24,386 nucleotides of DNA from a virus, in the IMG/VR virus record IMGVR_UViG_3300025577_000060, positions 1-24,386 of that record; one strand, given 5' to 3'. Position numbers and translations under genes: made by a program. Below the pieces are notes generated by a model, which worked only from the letters and a program-made list of their open reading frames with translations, was not told the origin of the DNA and ran no database searches. Shown in pieces: positions 14,510 through 21,392 of the stretch; within the stretch, counting starts at the first letter, position 1, and each line of letters starts with the position of its first letter.

Positions 14510-14677
14510 TTAGTAGGTTGATATTTGGTTAAACATTCTAGACATCTGGTCTTTACTTGCACCAGTTAGTCTTCTTAAATTGTCCACGGCTTTCACGTGG
14601 CTTTGGTTTGTGTAAAAATTATTTACGCTTGTTGTCATGCCTGTTACGTCGCATGTTCTTTTTCTGGTTCTTGCCAT
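14510..14677 (-). CDS. 55-residue unknown phage protein (TGASKDQM motif)
   Basis: The ATG 14677 to TAA frame encodes MARTRKRTCDVTGMTTSVNN, then FYTNQSHVKAVDNLRRLTGA and SKDQMSRMFNQISTY. The first half has Cys-Asp-Val-Thr-Gly like a small zinc-type start, and the second half reads as two helices. It looks familiar from small phage proteins with 'VDN-RR-TGA---QM--MF' helices, but I know no function. It fills the gap between the nuclease and SSB genes and its stop sits directly before the SSB start. Confidence 0.6.
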   Translation of the reverse strand: MARTRKRTCDVTGMTTSVNNFYTNQSHVKAVDNLRRLTGASKDQMSRMFNQISTY

Positions 14678-14686
14678 AATATTAAA

Positions 14687-15427
14687 TTAAAGTGTTTTGG
14701 TTATAAAATATTGCTTAGGATCGAAATCCTTAGTCTTAAAAAATAAATCATAAATTCCGCTAGCCCTCTCTACCTTCAAATCCCCACGCTGTAAGAATTC
14801 ATCTGAGCAGTCAAATATTCCTATTTGCTTTGTGCTCTTATCGATTACTATGAAAACGAAGTCATATCCAAATAGCTTTTGATATATAAACGCTTGTGAA
14901 TCGTAATTATAACGATATGCACTAGACGTAAATTTATTTATATCAGCCGTTGTTTTCAAATCAACTACAACTTTTTCATCATGGTTAACAATATCAGCCT
15001 TACCCTTCCATTTATTGCCATATAATTCGACAATACCTGGTTCTTCATACTCCACGTTATTGCTACCATCTGAACCTAGTATTAAGTTTCTACATACTTC
15101 ATTGTCCATAATCTTTGCCGTCATAGCCTCGATCATATCAACTTCTTTTTCTAGTAGGCATAGCTCTCCGCCTGACATCTCTTTATAAACTTTAGTATTA
15201 CGAGTCGATGACTTTATAATCTTAAAGCTTTTCAATTTGTCTGGCTCAAGTATTGCAGTATGAAAATACTTACCTACTAAAAAAGCAGAAGTTTCAGTAC
15301 TTGGTTGTCCAAGTGCTAGAGGATTGTTAAACAACGTACCGATGTCACTGTTACTTAGGAACTTCTTTCCATAATCTCCGTAGTAAAGCTCGTCGTTACG
15401 AAGCTTTTCAATCGCCTGTTTATTCAT
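14687..15427 (-). CDS. RecE-like PD-(D/E)xK exonuclease
   Basis: This 246-residue protein matches the RecE C-terminal and DUF3799-type exonucleases. There is an upstream GKYFHTAILEPD (H56, E61) and catalytic D145 in WKGKADIVNHD. D156-L-K158 follows in VVVDLKTTAD, then a QAFIYQKLFGYDFVFIVIDK helix-strand. Such enzymes chew one strand of linear DNA to expose single strands for annealing. The ERF protein encoded just upstream is the expected partner, giving a RecE-RecT-like pair. Only one base separates it from the ERF stop. Confidence 0.85.
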   Translation of the reverse strand: MNKQAIEKLRNDELYYGDYGKKFLSNSDIGTLFNNPLALGQPSTETSAFLVGKYFHTAILEPDKLKSFKIIKSSTRNTKVYKEMSGGELCLLEKEVDMIEAMTAKIMDNEVCRNLILGSDGSNNVEYEEPGIVELYGNKWKGKADIVNHDEKVVVDLKTTADINKFTSSAYRYNYDSQAFIYQKLFGYDFVFIVIDKSTKQIGIFDCSDEFLQRGDLKVERASGIYDLFFKTKDFDPKQYFITKTL

Positions 15428-15428
15428 C

Positions 15429-15965
15429 TTAAATAGATTTAAGTTGTGACTCTATCTCACTTGACATAGAGTACTTCTTCTTAATCGCGTCAACTTTCCC
15501 ACCTGCCTTAACATAGTCAACAGCTTTAGTAAACGAGTCTGTTCCAGCTTTCAAAAAAGCTTTATTAGACGTTTTGCCGTGACTGTTAGTCGCATCACTA
15601 TCCTGCGTATCATCGATTAAGAATAAATTACCAAGCGCGTACTTTTTACCATACGAGCTTGCACTGCCAAATTGCTGCGGCACTTGCATACCTTTTTGAG
15701 CAAGGTCTACACCAACAACCGCGGCAGCACTTATTGAATCAGTGCCGTCAGTAATTGTAGCAGTAGTCTTTATTATAGGACCAAATTCGCCTATAACAAG
15801 ATCTTCATTAACTATAACAGTTACATTGTGCTTAGTTAAATGAGGCTTTACAGCTTCAAGTATATCTTCAGCAGACCTGAAATAATACTTACCGAAGCTA
15901 TTAAACCTAGTTTTCTTAGCTTTAAAATGTACCTGTATGTCTTTTAATTTTTGGTTTAAATTCAT
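15429..15965 (-). CDS. ERF-family single-strand annealing protein
   Basis: This 178-residue protein shows ERF family marks. These are KTRFNSFGKYYFRSAEDILE then AVKPHL near the N-terminus, a central beta part (GPIIKTTATITDG), and the conserved QFGSASSYGKKYALGNLFLI with DDTQDSDA after it. ERF proteins anneal complementary single strands in phage recombination. The C-terminus is a Ser/Lys-rich helix. It overlaps the sigma factor gene by 4 nt (ATGA type) and precedes the RecE-like nuclease. The motif-coding DNA here is visibly richer in G+C than the flanks. Confidence 0.88.
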   Translation of the reverse strand: MNLNQKLKDIQVHFKAKKTRFNSFGKYYFRSAEDILEAVKPHLTKHNVTVIVNEDLVIGEFGPIIKTTATITDGTDSISAAAVVGVDLAQKGMQVPQQFGSASSYGKKYALGNLFLIDDTQDSDATNSHGKTSNKAFLKAGTDSFTKAVDYVKAGGKVDAIKKKYSMSSEIESQLKSI

Positions 15966-16723
15966 GGTATATAATCTAAAATTTCTGAATGTTTTACATT
16001 CTGTTTTAATCTTTCAACAGCTTGTTTTTTAAGCTGTGAAACTCTTACATAAGCACTCTGGCCTTTAATCTGTAATTTATATGCTATTTCTTTAGCGCTG
16101 TGTTTTGGACAGTCTAGGCCATAGCTTAATCTTAGTACTTCGTACTCTTTTCTATTTAAATACCTTTGTAATAAAGATTTTAAATAAATACTAAACATTT
16201 CCTCATTGTACTCGGGTTGTTTATCCGGTATTTCAAAGACCTGGTTGTTATTCTCAGATATCTCTTCGATACTTAAAAACAATGAGTCAAAGAATTTACT
16301 TACAGCATTTTGATCAGCAGTTTGATTCCTCATTTCTGCGAGCTTATGCTCTGGTATACGTAAACCACCTTTATTTATATCAATAGAACGTCTTATGTTT
16401 CCTTTGATACGTTTAGATAAAAATGATTTCAATGTATTATTCTTATCCTTTGATTCATCTAGTTTTTCATGTACAATCTTATCGACAGCGTTTATTAAAC
16501 CTATATTACCAAACTGTATAAGATCTAATATATCTAATACACCTGATGCAGGTTGCGCTGTTGAAAACTTTTTAGCTATATTTTCTACTAAAGGTAGAAA
16601 CTTGTGTATGAGATCATCACGAGTCATACTCTTGAAGTCCTCACTTTCATATAAGTCTTTTGTTAAGACGTTTCCTACATCGGTTTTATACCTGATATAG
16701 TTCTCAACGTTATACTTTCTCAT
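15962..16723 (-). CDS. Phage sigma-70 family RNA polymerase sigma factor
   Basis: The 253-residue protein has region 2 text DDLIHKFLPLVENIAKKF and LDLIQFGNIGLINAVDKI, with an Arg-rich helix (KRIKGNIRRSID) and a region 3-like LRIPEHKLAEMR. The region 4 helix-turn-helix is LNRKEYEVLRLSYGLDCPKH, SAKEIAYKLQ and YVRVSQLKKQAVERLK. It should direct host RNA polymerase to phage promoters. The repeated 31-bp or 45-bp elements in this window are candidate targets (inference). Its start overlaps the HTH gene by 14 nt, so both are probably made together. Confidence 0.88.
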   Translation of the reverse strand: MRKYNVENYIRYKTDVGNVLTKDLYESEDFKSMTRDDLIHKFLPLVENIAKKFSTAQPASGVLDILDLIQFGNIGLINAVDKIVHEKLDESKDKNNTLKSFLSKRIKGNIRRSIDINKGGLRIPEHKLAEMRNQTADQNAVSKFFDSLFLSIEEISENNNQVFEIPDKQPEYNEEMFSIYLKSLLQRYLNRKEYEVLRLSYGLDCPKHSAKEIAYKLQIKGQSAYVRVSQLKKQAVERLKQNVKHSEILDYIP

Positions 16724-17330
16724 CTAACATATTGTTTAATTGTTCTTTTTCATTTTTTAATTCATCAGTCATATGTCTATGAATAGTTCTTGAAGAACAT
16801 TTCAAACAATTAGCTAGCTTAGCTATAGTTATCTTTTGTTCCAAGCTGTTAATGTTCAACATCCACTCATAAATATCATTTGTTGATATTCTCCCCCGCC
16901 CAATTAACGACCCAACTATTTTTAGTTTTTTAGATACATCAATTATTAGGTTTGGCTTAAATATAATCTTCCTCAATTTATTCTTAGGAGGCTTCTTAGT
17001 TTTAGCAAAACTGTTAATTAAAATATCAAGGGTTTTACTTGGTATTGTAAAGGTAATAAATCCATTTGACTTATCACAGATAAATTGTGATAAATTTTCA
17101 AACTTTTTTCTATCAATGTTAGGATTTAACCACCATAACACGGACAAATGCCACTTTAAAGATCTAAACGTAGTAATCTTGGCTGTACTTCTAAACAACT
17201 CATAACATTCATAAGTACCTTGTTGATAATAACTACCCCACCAATATGACTGCGTAGGTTCGTCGTTATCAGGATAACCTCTGTATATTATTCTTTTACG
17301 ATGTAAATACTCTAAATTTCTGTGTGACAT
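16710..17330 (-). CDS. Putative DNA-binding protein with C-terminal HTH
   Basis: The 206-residue protein is not one I recognise as a whole. The N-terminal half is aromatic (PTQSYWWGSYYQQGTYECYE, LKWHLSVLWWLNP), the middle is basic (KTKKPPKNKLRKIIFK), and the end has a clear HTH, KITIAKLANCLKCSSRTIHR then HM. It could be a repressor, an activator or an initiator. Its ATG lies inside a 45-bp element whose near-twin sits at 23806-23850, which suggests self-regulation and control of the plus-strand genes. If AATAAT at 17340-17345 is the -10 box, its mRNA would be almost leaderless. Confidence 0.65.
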   Translation of the reverse strand: MSHRNLEYLHRKRIIYRGYPDNDEPTQSYWWGSYYQQGTYECYELFRSTAKITTFRSLKWHLSVLWWLNPNIDRKKFENLSQFICDKSNGFITFTIPSKTLDILINSFAKTKKPPKNKLRKIIFKPNLIIDVSKKLKIVGSLIGRGRISTNDIYEWMLNINSLEQKITIAKLANCLKCSSRTIHRHMTDELKNEKEQLNNMLDEKV

Positions 17331-17368
17331 TAGCCTGTTATTATTATACTATATAGGGCTTTTGTCAC
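17324..17368 (-). promoter_or_regulatory. 45-bp promoter/operator element before the HTH gene
   Basis: On the minus strand this begins GTGACA and continues with AAAGCCCTATATAGT, then ATAATAATAAC, and ends TGTCAC. It matches the plus-strand element at 23806-23850 at 38 of 45 positions. GTGACA and AATAAT are 17 bp apart, a good sigma-70-like spacing (5/6 match to TTGACA). The ends are inverted (GTGACA/TGTCAC), and an inner inverted repeat (ATATAGGG, 9-nt loop, CCCTATAT) spans 17351-17375. It covers the first codons of the HTH gene. Confidence 0.65.
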
Positions 17369-17379
17369 CCTATATTAAA

Positions 17380-17784
17380 TCATTTAAAAAATGATTTTTC
17401 GTGGGTTAAGATAACTTTTTCCCATTTACCACCTTTCATACTTTGTGGTACAAGAAAATCTATACGTTTTCTAAACCTTGGATTCATACGATCTCTTACA
17501 AACCATATACCATCAAGAAGTCCTGCGCCTTCAACATGGACTTTATCACCCATCTTAAATTTGTATTCGTTCTCAAGATCCCAACTTACAGCTATTATCC
17601 TATCGGATAATGGGTCATCTATATTAATTTTATAGCCTGACGCTGTAATATCTGGTGTACTATCGGTTTGTGCTTCAACAGCATGATATATTGTAGCAGT
17701 TACATAAAGTCTCTGCTTTTCATTATTTAAGTTGCTACTGTCACATGACAATAGGCTTGTAAATATAATTAATAACTTTAACAT
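17380..17784 (-). CDS. Lipoprotein with 3D (double-psi beta-barrel) domain
   Basis: The 134-residue protein starts with a short lipoprotein signal, MLKLLIIFTSLLSC, with Cys14 as the likely lipidated residue. The rest fits the 3D domain: YVTATIYHAVEAQTDSTPDI, TASGYKI, IIAVSWDL, MGDKVHVEGAG and WFVRDRMNPRFRKRIDF, with the three conserved aspartates (DSTPDI, RD, IDF). 3D and RlpA-like barrels are found in peptidoglycan-acting proteins. As a phage lipoprotein it could act at the envelope during lysis or block reinfection (inference). It lies among replication genes, which is odd for a lysis protein. Confidence 0.8.
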   Translation of the reverse strand: MLKLLIIFTSLLSCDSSNLNNEKQRLYVTATIYHAVEAQTDSTPDITASGYKINIDDPLSDRIIAVSWDLENEYKFKMGDKVHVEGAGLLDGIWFVRDRMNPRFRKRIDFLVPQSMKGGKWEKVILTHEKSFFK

Positions 17785-17799
17785 ATAATAATTATTTAG

Positions 17800-18282
17800 T
17801 TAATAAATTGGTATTTCTCTATATTTATTTTCAGTTTTACCTGCAATATGAGATTTATCATTAATATAATATTGCCAATAAGCAATAATACTATCTTTGT
17901 GTTTATACTCATCAGGCATAGCCTGTGGAGGTTGTGACCACTCATCACCTTGAATATGTTTAGGTGGTGTGGCTAAAAAATCTTTGCATTTAGTAATTGT
18001 TAAATGTGTCTTACCATATCTAACATAATACTCTGTACCAAGAGCCATCATGTGGTCATATAACCACATGTAAGTAGACTTAGATTGTCTAGCCCATACT
18101 GTTGATGGATGATTCAGATGTGCTTGTTTATAAGGTACATTAGCTTTTTGTTCAGCGCTACCATAGCAATGATGCGCTGTACATAACATCTGAGCCGACT
18201 CAAGTATCATTTTAACAACATGCTTGTTGTATTGATATATAGCGGCAAGCTTAGGATCTTTATCTAAGTAAAATATATTCAT
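17800..18282 (-). CDS. Conserved phage protein of unknown function (KHVVKMILESAQML motif)
   Basis: The 160-residue protein starts MNIFYLDKDPKLAAIYQYNK, then HVVKMILESAQMLCTAHHCY, HLNHPSTVWARQSKSTYMWL and EYYVRYGKTHLT. I recall close relatives in many marine T4-like and other phages, without a proven function. The conserved His, Lys, Asp and Arg residues suggest an enzyme or nucleic-acid binding protein. It starts in a TAATG overlap with the ligase gene, so it may work with it in DNA repair, but that is context only. Confidence 0.75.
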   Translation of the reverse strand: MNIFYLDKDPKLAAIYQYNKHVVKMILESAQMLCTAHHCYGSAEQKANVPYKQAHLNHPSTVWARQSKSTYMWLYDHMMALGTEYYVRYGKTHLTITKCKDFLATPPKHIQGDEWSQPPQAMPDEYKHKDSIIAYWQYYINDKSHIAGKTENKYREIPIY

Positions 18283-19154
18283 TACTCGTAGTTACGTATT
18301 GCTTTGAACAATGGGTGTCTGTAACTACCTGCTTTAGTTCTTTCAAAGTATGTGAAAGTAGCAGTCTTGCCAACCCAGTCTTGCATGGCTTTAAAGTTTT
18401 TCTGTAGATATACAAACTTGTCCATGACTGGCATACCGAATTTAATGCCATCACTGTCAACAGCAATGAACTTACCGATTGTGCCACGTCTTTTGCCTTT
18501 GCCTTCAACCCAACTTACAATTGTAGCTTCGGTATCGCTGAAGTCTTTAAACTTCATAAGATCATATGACCTGCCATTTTTGTACGCACCGTCTAGTCTT
18601 AGTATAGAGCCTTCATAGCCTTGTTCTAGAAAATTGTTGTGTATTTCTTTGGCTTTATCAAGTGTGTGTACACCTCTTGCAGGTACATATCGAATATGTT
18701 TACCGTACATGTTAGAGCGAGTTAGTTGATCATGACGTTTGCCGTATCTATTCATATCAGACTCTATTAAATCTACTTTGTTTTCATTTGGATTACAAAA
18801 CGCGTAGTCGTACACATGATATTGTATGAGCTTGCGTGCCTCTTTCCTGTCGTCGTCTGTTGGTTTTTGTTTTCTGACTAATGATATGATTTTTTCAAAA
18901 TCATCTCTTAGATCATGATTATACAACTCACCGTCAAGGACAAGCCAAGGGTTTTGTTTGAACATACTGAACATTTTTGGTGTAAATAAATGTTGTAAGT
19001 TCATGAATTTTTTACCGGTACGTGAGAACGCGCCGTCTTTTGTAAACACGCAGCGAACGCCGTCGAGTTTAGGTTGTATAAATACTGGTTTGGACCAGTC
19101 AACTCGCTTATTATCGAATTTGTGTGCGAGCATAGGTTTAAAGTGTTTTGTCAT
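18282..19154 (-). CDS. ATP-dependent DNA ligase
   Basis: The 290-residue ligase shows motif I IQPKLDGVRC with the adenylated K29. Motif III follows as WLVLDGELYN, motif IV as GYEGSILRLDG, motif V as DLMKFKDF, and an OB-fold tail with FERTKAGSYRHPLFKAI. Its small size, with no N-terminal DNA-binding domain, matches minimal phage and T7-like ligases. It seals nicks during replication and recombination. The DNA coding for motif I (19021-19080) is 52% G+C, above most of the window. It overlaps the coiled-coil gene by 17 nt. Confidence 0.92.
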   Translation of the reverse strand: MTKHFKPMLAHKFDNKRVDWSKPVFIQPKLDGVRCVFTKDGAFSRTGKKFMNLQHLFTPKMFSMFKQNPWLVLDGELYNHDLRDDFEKIISLVRKQKPTDDDRKEARKLIQYHVYDYAFCNPNENKVDLIESDMNRYGKRHDQLTRSNMYGKHIRYVPARGVHTLDKAKEIHNNFLEQGYEGSILRLDGAYKNGRSYDLMKFKDFSDTEATIVSWVEGKGKRRGTIGKFIAVDSDGIKFGMPVMDKFVYLQKNFKAMQDWVGKTATFTYFERTKAGSYRHPLFKAIRNYE

Positions 19155-19344
19155 ATTGTTTTAGTTTTTGTTCTTTGTTTTTAAGTAATCGTATTAATCG
19201 TTTTTGTTTAGCAAGTACAAGACCTGCTTTTTCGTATTCTTCTGAATCTACATAAGATTCTTCTATCTCTCTTAGTCTATCAACTTCCCACATCATGTCG
19301 GATATTTCAAGTCTTAAATCGAATTCATCAGTATTATCTTTCAT
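19138..19344 (-). CDS. 68-residue acidic coiled-coil-like protein, start uncertain
   Basis: The protein reads MKDNTDEFDLRLEISDMMWE followed by VDRLREIEESYVDSEEYEKA and a Lys/Leu-rich helix ending KLKQYDKTL. It is rich in Glu, Asp, Lys and Leu and is probably helical or coiled-coil. Function is unknown. The ATG at 19344 lies inside a copy of the 31-bp repeated element (19331-19361). If that element is a promoter with GATAAT near -10, this start would fall before the transcript, and a downstream Met near 19296 would be used. Confidence 0.55.
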   Translation of the reverse strand: MKDNTDEFDLRLEISDMMWEVDRLREIEESYVDSEEYEKAGLVLAKQKRLIRLLKNKEQKLKQYDKTL

Positions 19345-19361
19345 ATATCGTATTTATATTG
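19331..19361 (-). promoter_or_regulatory. 31-bp repeated element, copy E
   Basis: On the minus strand this copy reads CAATATAAATACGA, 7 nt, then AAGATAATA. It keeps the exact spacing of the other five copies, although it overlaps the first codons of the 68-residue gene. It contains a TATAAATA string, identical to the T4 late promoter core. Confidence 0.5.
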
Positions 19362-19362
19362 T

Positions 19363-19860
19363 TTAATCGTAACCTGATGGGTGTAGTATATCTTTTGCAA
19401 CATACTGTTTTTCTTGTTGTGATCTGGTTTGTGTAGCAAAGTCTGTGTAGCTATACTTCTGATTACTATACTTTGCAAGTATCTTGTCAGGAGTAAGCAC
19501 AAATACATTCGCTGTTGCGTATTGATCATAGCAGCTCACCCATATATCTTTGTTATCACCTGTCCATATCACGTATGTATAGTTGTGATCTATATCTTCT
19601 GGTGATGCATATAGGTAGCAACTGTCATAGTACATATCATGTACCATTTTAGCCGCAAGCCTAGTGCCATCAGTAATTGTTTGGTTAGCTAGTAACCAGT
19701 TAGCTAGTTGTACGCCTTGCCACTCAGGATAACCATCGTGATGCAGGTACATATTAACATAGCTATGTTCTGTTAGCAACTCAGGGTTTTGTGCAAAACC
19801 TAGTTCGTGGTTGCTTGCGTAATCTCTATCGATTACCATTGTTAAGTTTCTAGTGCTCAT
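19363..19860 (-). CDS. Unknown 165-residue phage protein (VNMYLHHDGYPEWQG motif)
   Basis: The protein begins MSTRNLTMVIDRDYASNHEL and has SYVNMYLHHDGYPEWQGVQL, ANWLLANQ, and a Tyr/Asp-rich second half (SPEDIDHNYTYVIWTGDNKD). The MSTRNLTMV... and 'YxHxDGYPxxxG' text is familiar to me from conserved phage proteins of unknown role. The His-Asp-Gly-Tyr-Pro motif is the most likely functional site. It overlaps the next upstream gene by a few nt, and its stop lies at the 5' edge of the repeated element at 19331-19361. Confidence 0.7.
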   Translation of the reverse strand: MSTRNLTMVIDRDYASNHELGFAQNPELLTEHSYVNMYLHHDGYPEWQGVQLANWLLANQTITDGTRLAAKMVHDMYYDSCYLYASPEDIDHNYTYVIWTGDNKDIWVSCYDQYATANVFVLTPDKILAKYSNQKYSYTDFATQTRSQQEKQYVAKDILHPSGYD

Positions 19861-20152
19861 CTAATAATTGTTTAAATTTGTGTTTAGTTATTTCTTCATT
19901 GCAATAAGTATATATTGTTTCTTCATCTTGTGTTACGCATAATTCTTTTACTTTATTTCGCGTACCAAAGTCTACACATATATCTTTTTTGCAGTCCCAA
20001 TAAACTTTCCATATAGACTCTAATGTTCTACGTGGATCGTCAGTAGTGCCAACGATATGTTCGTCGCCACATATAAATCTGTACTTGTATTTTTTCTTTT
20101 TGTACTGAGATTTCTTTATTAAGTTACCTCTTGCATCACTTCTTATTGGCAT
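19850..20152 (-). CDS. 100-residue unknown protein, Lys/Cys-rich
   Basis: From ATG 20152 the protein reads MPIRSDARGNLIKKSQYKKK, then KYKYRFICGDEHIVGTTDDP and RRTLESIWKVYWDCKKDICV. I do not recognise the family. It has several cysteines, a basic N-terminus and a mixed C-terminus ending KQLLDEH. A TTG at 20158 is in frame but ATG is preferred. Its start lies inside the last codons of the 29-residue membrane peptide encoded upstream (17-nt overlap), so the two are probably co-translated. Confidence 0.65.
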   Translation of the reverse strand: MPIRSDARGNLIKKSQYKKKKYKYRFICGDEHIVGTTDDPRRTLESIWKVYWDCKKDICVDFGTRNKVKELCVTQDEETIYTYCNEEITKHKFKQLLDEH

Positions 20153-20225
20153 TGTCAAGTACTGTTATCATTGCCACAAAAAATAATGCCATACTCATAA
20201 TAATAAATATTGATTCTATTGTCAT
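20136..20225 (-). CDS. 29-residue membrane micro-peptide
   Basis: The ATG 20225 to TGA frame encodes MTIESIFIIMSMALFFVAMI followed by TVLDNANKK. One hydrophobic helix of about 18 residues with a short polar tail is visible. The start overlaps the previous stop as ATGA and the end overlaps the next gene by 17 nt. The junctions support a real micro-gene, but its length makes this uncertain. Function is unknown. Confidence 0.45.
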   Translation of the reverse strand: MTIESIFIIMSMALFFVAMITVLDNANKK

Positions 20226-20380
20226 TTTAATCCTCTTTTCATATCTTTAATGATCTCATGGATGTCACCGTGATAGTCACCCCATTTATCTCTGTGTTCT
20301 TCATAAAAAGACTGTTCACATCTTTTCTTCATATCGTCTTTTATTATTTTTAATAGACTCTGTAAGTGATCTGTTCTCAT
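20222..20380 (-). CDS. 52-residue charged helical micro-protein
   Basis: The ATG 20380 to TGA frame encodes MRTDHLQSLLKIIKDDMKKR, then CEQSFYEEHRDKWGDYHGDI and HEIIKDMKRGLK. It is highly charged and probably all helix, with His and Asp enriched in the middle. It starts in an ATGA overlap with the DUF1599-like gene and ends in an ATGA overlap with the membrane micro-peptide. I do not recognise it. Confidence 0.55.
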   Translation of the reverse strand: MRTDHLQSLLKIIKDDMKKRCEQSFYEEHRDKWGDYHGDIHEIIKDMKRGLK

Positions 20381-20685
20381 CTTTCTTCTTTAAATAATGC
20401 TAAGCCAAGCTTCGCATAGTTAATAATATCAGCAAACCTACTGTCAATAGACTCTGCTTTCTTTACATTAGCATGATTTACATGCGCAAATACACTATTT
20501 ACCTGCTTATCAAAGTATGTAGCCCATACTTTTAATGCGCTGGTATTCAGCCTGTTAGCTGTACTTTTAAAGTTATTTAGTACATCATCGTCCATTAGTG
20601 TATACTCAGGGCCTTTATCACCCATAATATTCTTAGCCATTAAATCAATAGCTTTATTTAGCTTGTTAAACTCTGCTTGTGTCAT
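20377..20685 (-). CDS. DUF1599/nucleotide-modification-associated-domain-like protein
   Basis: The 102-residue helical protein has NIMGDKGPEYTLMDDDVLNN, FKSTANRL, VWATYFDKQVNSVF and ESIDSRFADIINYAKLGLAL. The pattern 'K-x-x-x-Y...D-x-L-x-NF...W...KQ/H...E-S-I-x-x-R-x-x-D-x-x-NY-x-x-L' resembles DUF1599, also described as a nucleotide-modification-associated domain in phages (from memory). It may bind nucleotides or take part in base-modification metabolism, which would fit the dCMP-hydroxymethylase-like enzyme. This is a weak to moderate call. Confidence 0.5.
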   Translation of the reverse strand: MTQAEFNKLNKAIDLMAKNIMGDKGPEYTLMDDDVLNNFKSTANRLNTSALKVWATYFDKQVNSVFAHVNHANVKKAESIDSRFADIINYAKLGLALFKEER

Positions 20686-20779
20686 TTTTTATCATTTTAT
20701 TTAATAATTTTTCAATTCTTTCTACAGACTTACGTAGTTTGTTAACTTCGCTTATACTTGTTACGTTTTTTCTTATCAT
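20666..20779 (-). CDS. 37-residue coiled-coil-like micro-protein
   Basis: The ATG 20779 to TAA frame encodes MIRKNVTSISEVNKLRKSVE followed by RIEKLLNKMIKNDTSRV. Hydrophobic residues at 3-4 spacing (VNKLRKSVERIEKLLNKM) suggest a short coiled coil. Its start overlaps the previous stop and it overlaps the next gene start by 20 nt. Function is unknown; the tight junctions are the evidence for coding. Confidence 0.45.
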   Translation of the reverse strand: MIRKNVTSISEVNKLRKSVERIEKLLNKMIKNDTSRV

Positions 20780-20928
20780 TAGTTTATTCTCTTGCCGTTT
20801 GGCATGTCATTATATAATTCTATTAACGTATCTGTCTTTGCTTCTGCAATCAATCGTTCGACTTCTTGCTCGCCATAATGCGCGCATAGTTCTTCGATCA
20901 TCTGCTGCTCGTCTAATAATGCTTTCAT
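20779..20928 (-). CDS. 49-residue acidic micro-protein
   Basis: The ATG 20928 to TAA frame encodes MKALLDEQQMIEELCAHYGE, then QEVERLIAEAKTDTLIELYN and DMPNGKRIN. It is acidic and helical with one Cys and one His. It begins 3 nt after the stop of the upstream gene and overlaps the next micro-gene by a single base. I do not recognise the family. Confidence 0.55.
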   Translation of the reverse strand: MKALLDEQQMIEELCAHYGEQEVERLIAEAKTDTLIELYNDMPNGKRIN

Positions 20929-20931
20929 TCA

Positions 20932-21153
20932 TTAGTATTTAGTATTAAACATGGTTTCAGGCCAAAGAATATCAGTTGATGATACACCACCGAATGCTCT
21001 GATCTGCTTAATATCGCCGATAGTTAGCTCGTTGTAGTATCTAGTAGACTTTAGTCTTTCAACAACACCACTAACGCTTACAGCGTACTTGTCACTGTTA
21101 CTGTGTAACCTTGACTTAATTTCTGGTTTTAGTTTTTGGTATAAATTTTTCAT
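20932..21153 (-). CDS. 73-residue unknown protein
   Basis: The protein reads MKNLYQKLKPEIKSRLHSNS, then DKYAVSVSGVVERLKSTRYY and NELTIGDIKQIRAFGGVSST, ending DILWPETMFNTKY. A helix-rich N-terminus followed by 'LTIGDIKQIRAF' might be a small HTH or ribosome-type fold, but this is not clear. It starts 4 nt after a copy of the 31-bp element (21158-21188), so it may be the first gene of a transcript. Confidence 0.65.
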   Translation of the reverse strand: MKNLYQKLKPEIKSRLHSNSDKYAVSVSGVVERLKSTRYYNELTIGDIKQIRAFGGVSSTDILWPETMFNTKY

Positions 21154-21157
21154 ATCA

Positions 21158-21188
21158 ATATTATCTATTAGTAATCGTATTTACTTTG
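21158..21188 (-). promoter_or_regulatory. 31-bp repeated element, copy D
   Basis: On the minus strand this copy reads CAAAGTAAATACGA, 7 nt, then TAGATAATA. It spans the final codons and stop of the 21168-21392 gene and the short gap to the next start. Compared with the other five copies it keeps all positions of TAGATAATA and AAATACGA. Confidence 0.6.
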
Positions 21189-21392
21189 TATAACTTTTAA
21201 TTCCTCTTCAATTTCCTCTCTGTGGTGAAGTATATCGTCACAGTAGGCTAACATATCTATCAGACCATTTCTTTCGTGTTCTGTTAGATCTCTATAATCG
21301 CCGTCATTTATGGCGTCCAAGCAGTCGCTTAAAGCTCTACTTGTATTCTCGAATCTGCAATAACTCATATTCATATCGGTAACAGTAGGCAT
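21168..21392 (-). CDS. Unknown phage protein (MSYCRFENT motif)
   Basis: From ATG 21392 the 74-residue protein reads MPTVTDMNMSYCRFENTSRA, then LSDCLDAINDGDYRDLTEHE and RNGLIDMLAYCDDILHHREE. The 'MSYCRFENTxxALxDCxDAxNDG...L...ER...I..C.DI' text is one I remember from small conserved phage proteins of unknown function. A GTG at 21413 and an ATG at 21368 (MSYCRFENT) are alternative starts. The chosen ATG lies in one arm of a 9-bp inverted repeat (21381-21389 with 21435-21443), so its translation may depend on RNA folding. Confidence 0.65.
   Translation of the reverse strand: MPTVTDMNMSYCRFENTSRALSDCLDAINDGDYRDLTEHERNGLIDMLAYCDDILHHREEIEEELKVIQSKYDY

Noticed and set aside
17378-17398. Hairpin AAATCATT/AATGATTT followed by T residues as a terminator
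   Set aside because: The T-run is on the plus strand, where no gene ends, and the hairpin includes the 3' end of the lipoprotein gene; it does not fit minus-strand termination.
17800-18282. T4 endonuclease V-type pyrimidine dimer glycosylase
   Set aside because: The sequence does not resemble T4 endonuclease V as I remember it; it is left as a conserved protein of unknown function.
19175-19200. Seventh copy of the 31-bp element (GTAATCGTATT)
   Set aside because: Only the central TCGTATT part matches; the TAGATAATA part and the outer CAAT are missing.
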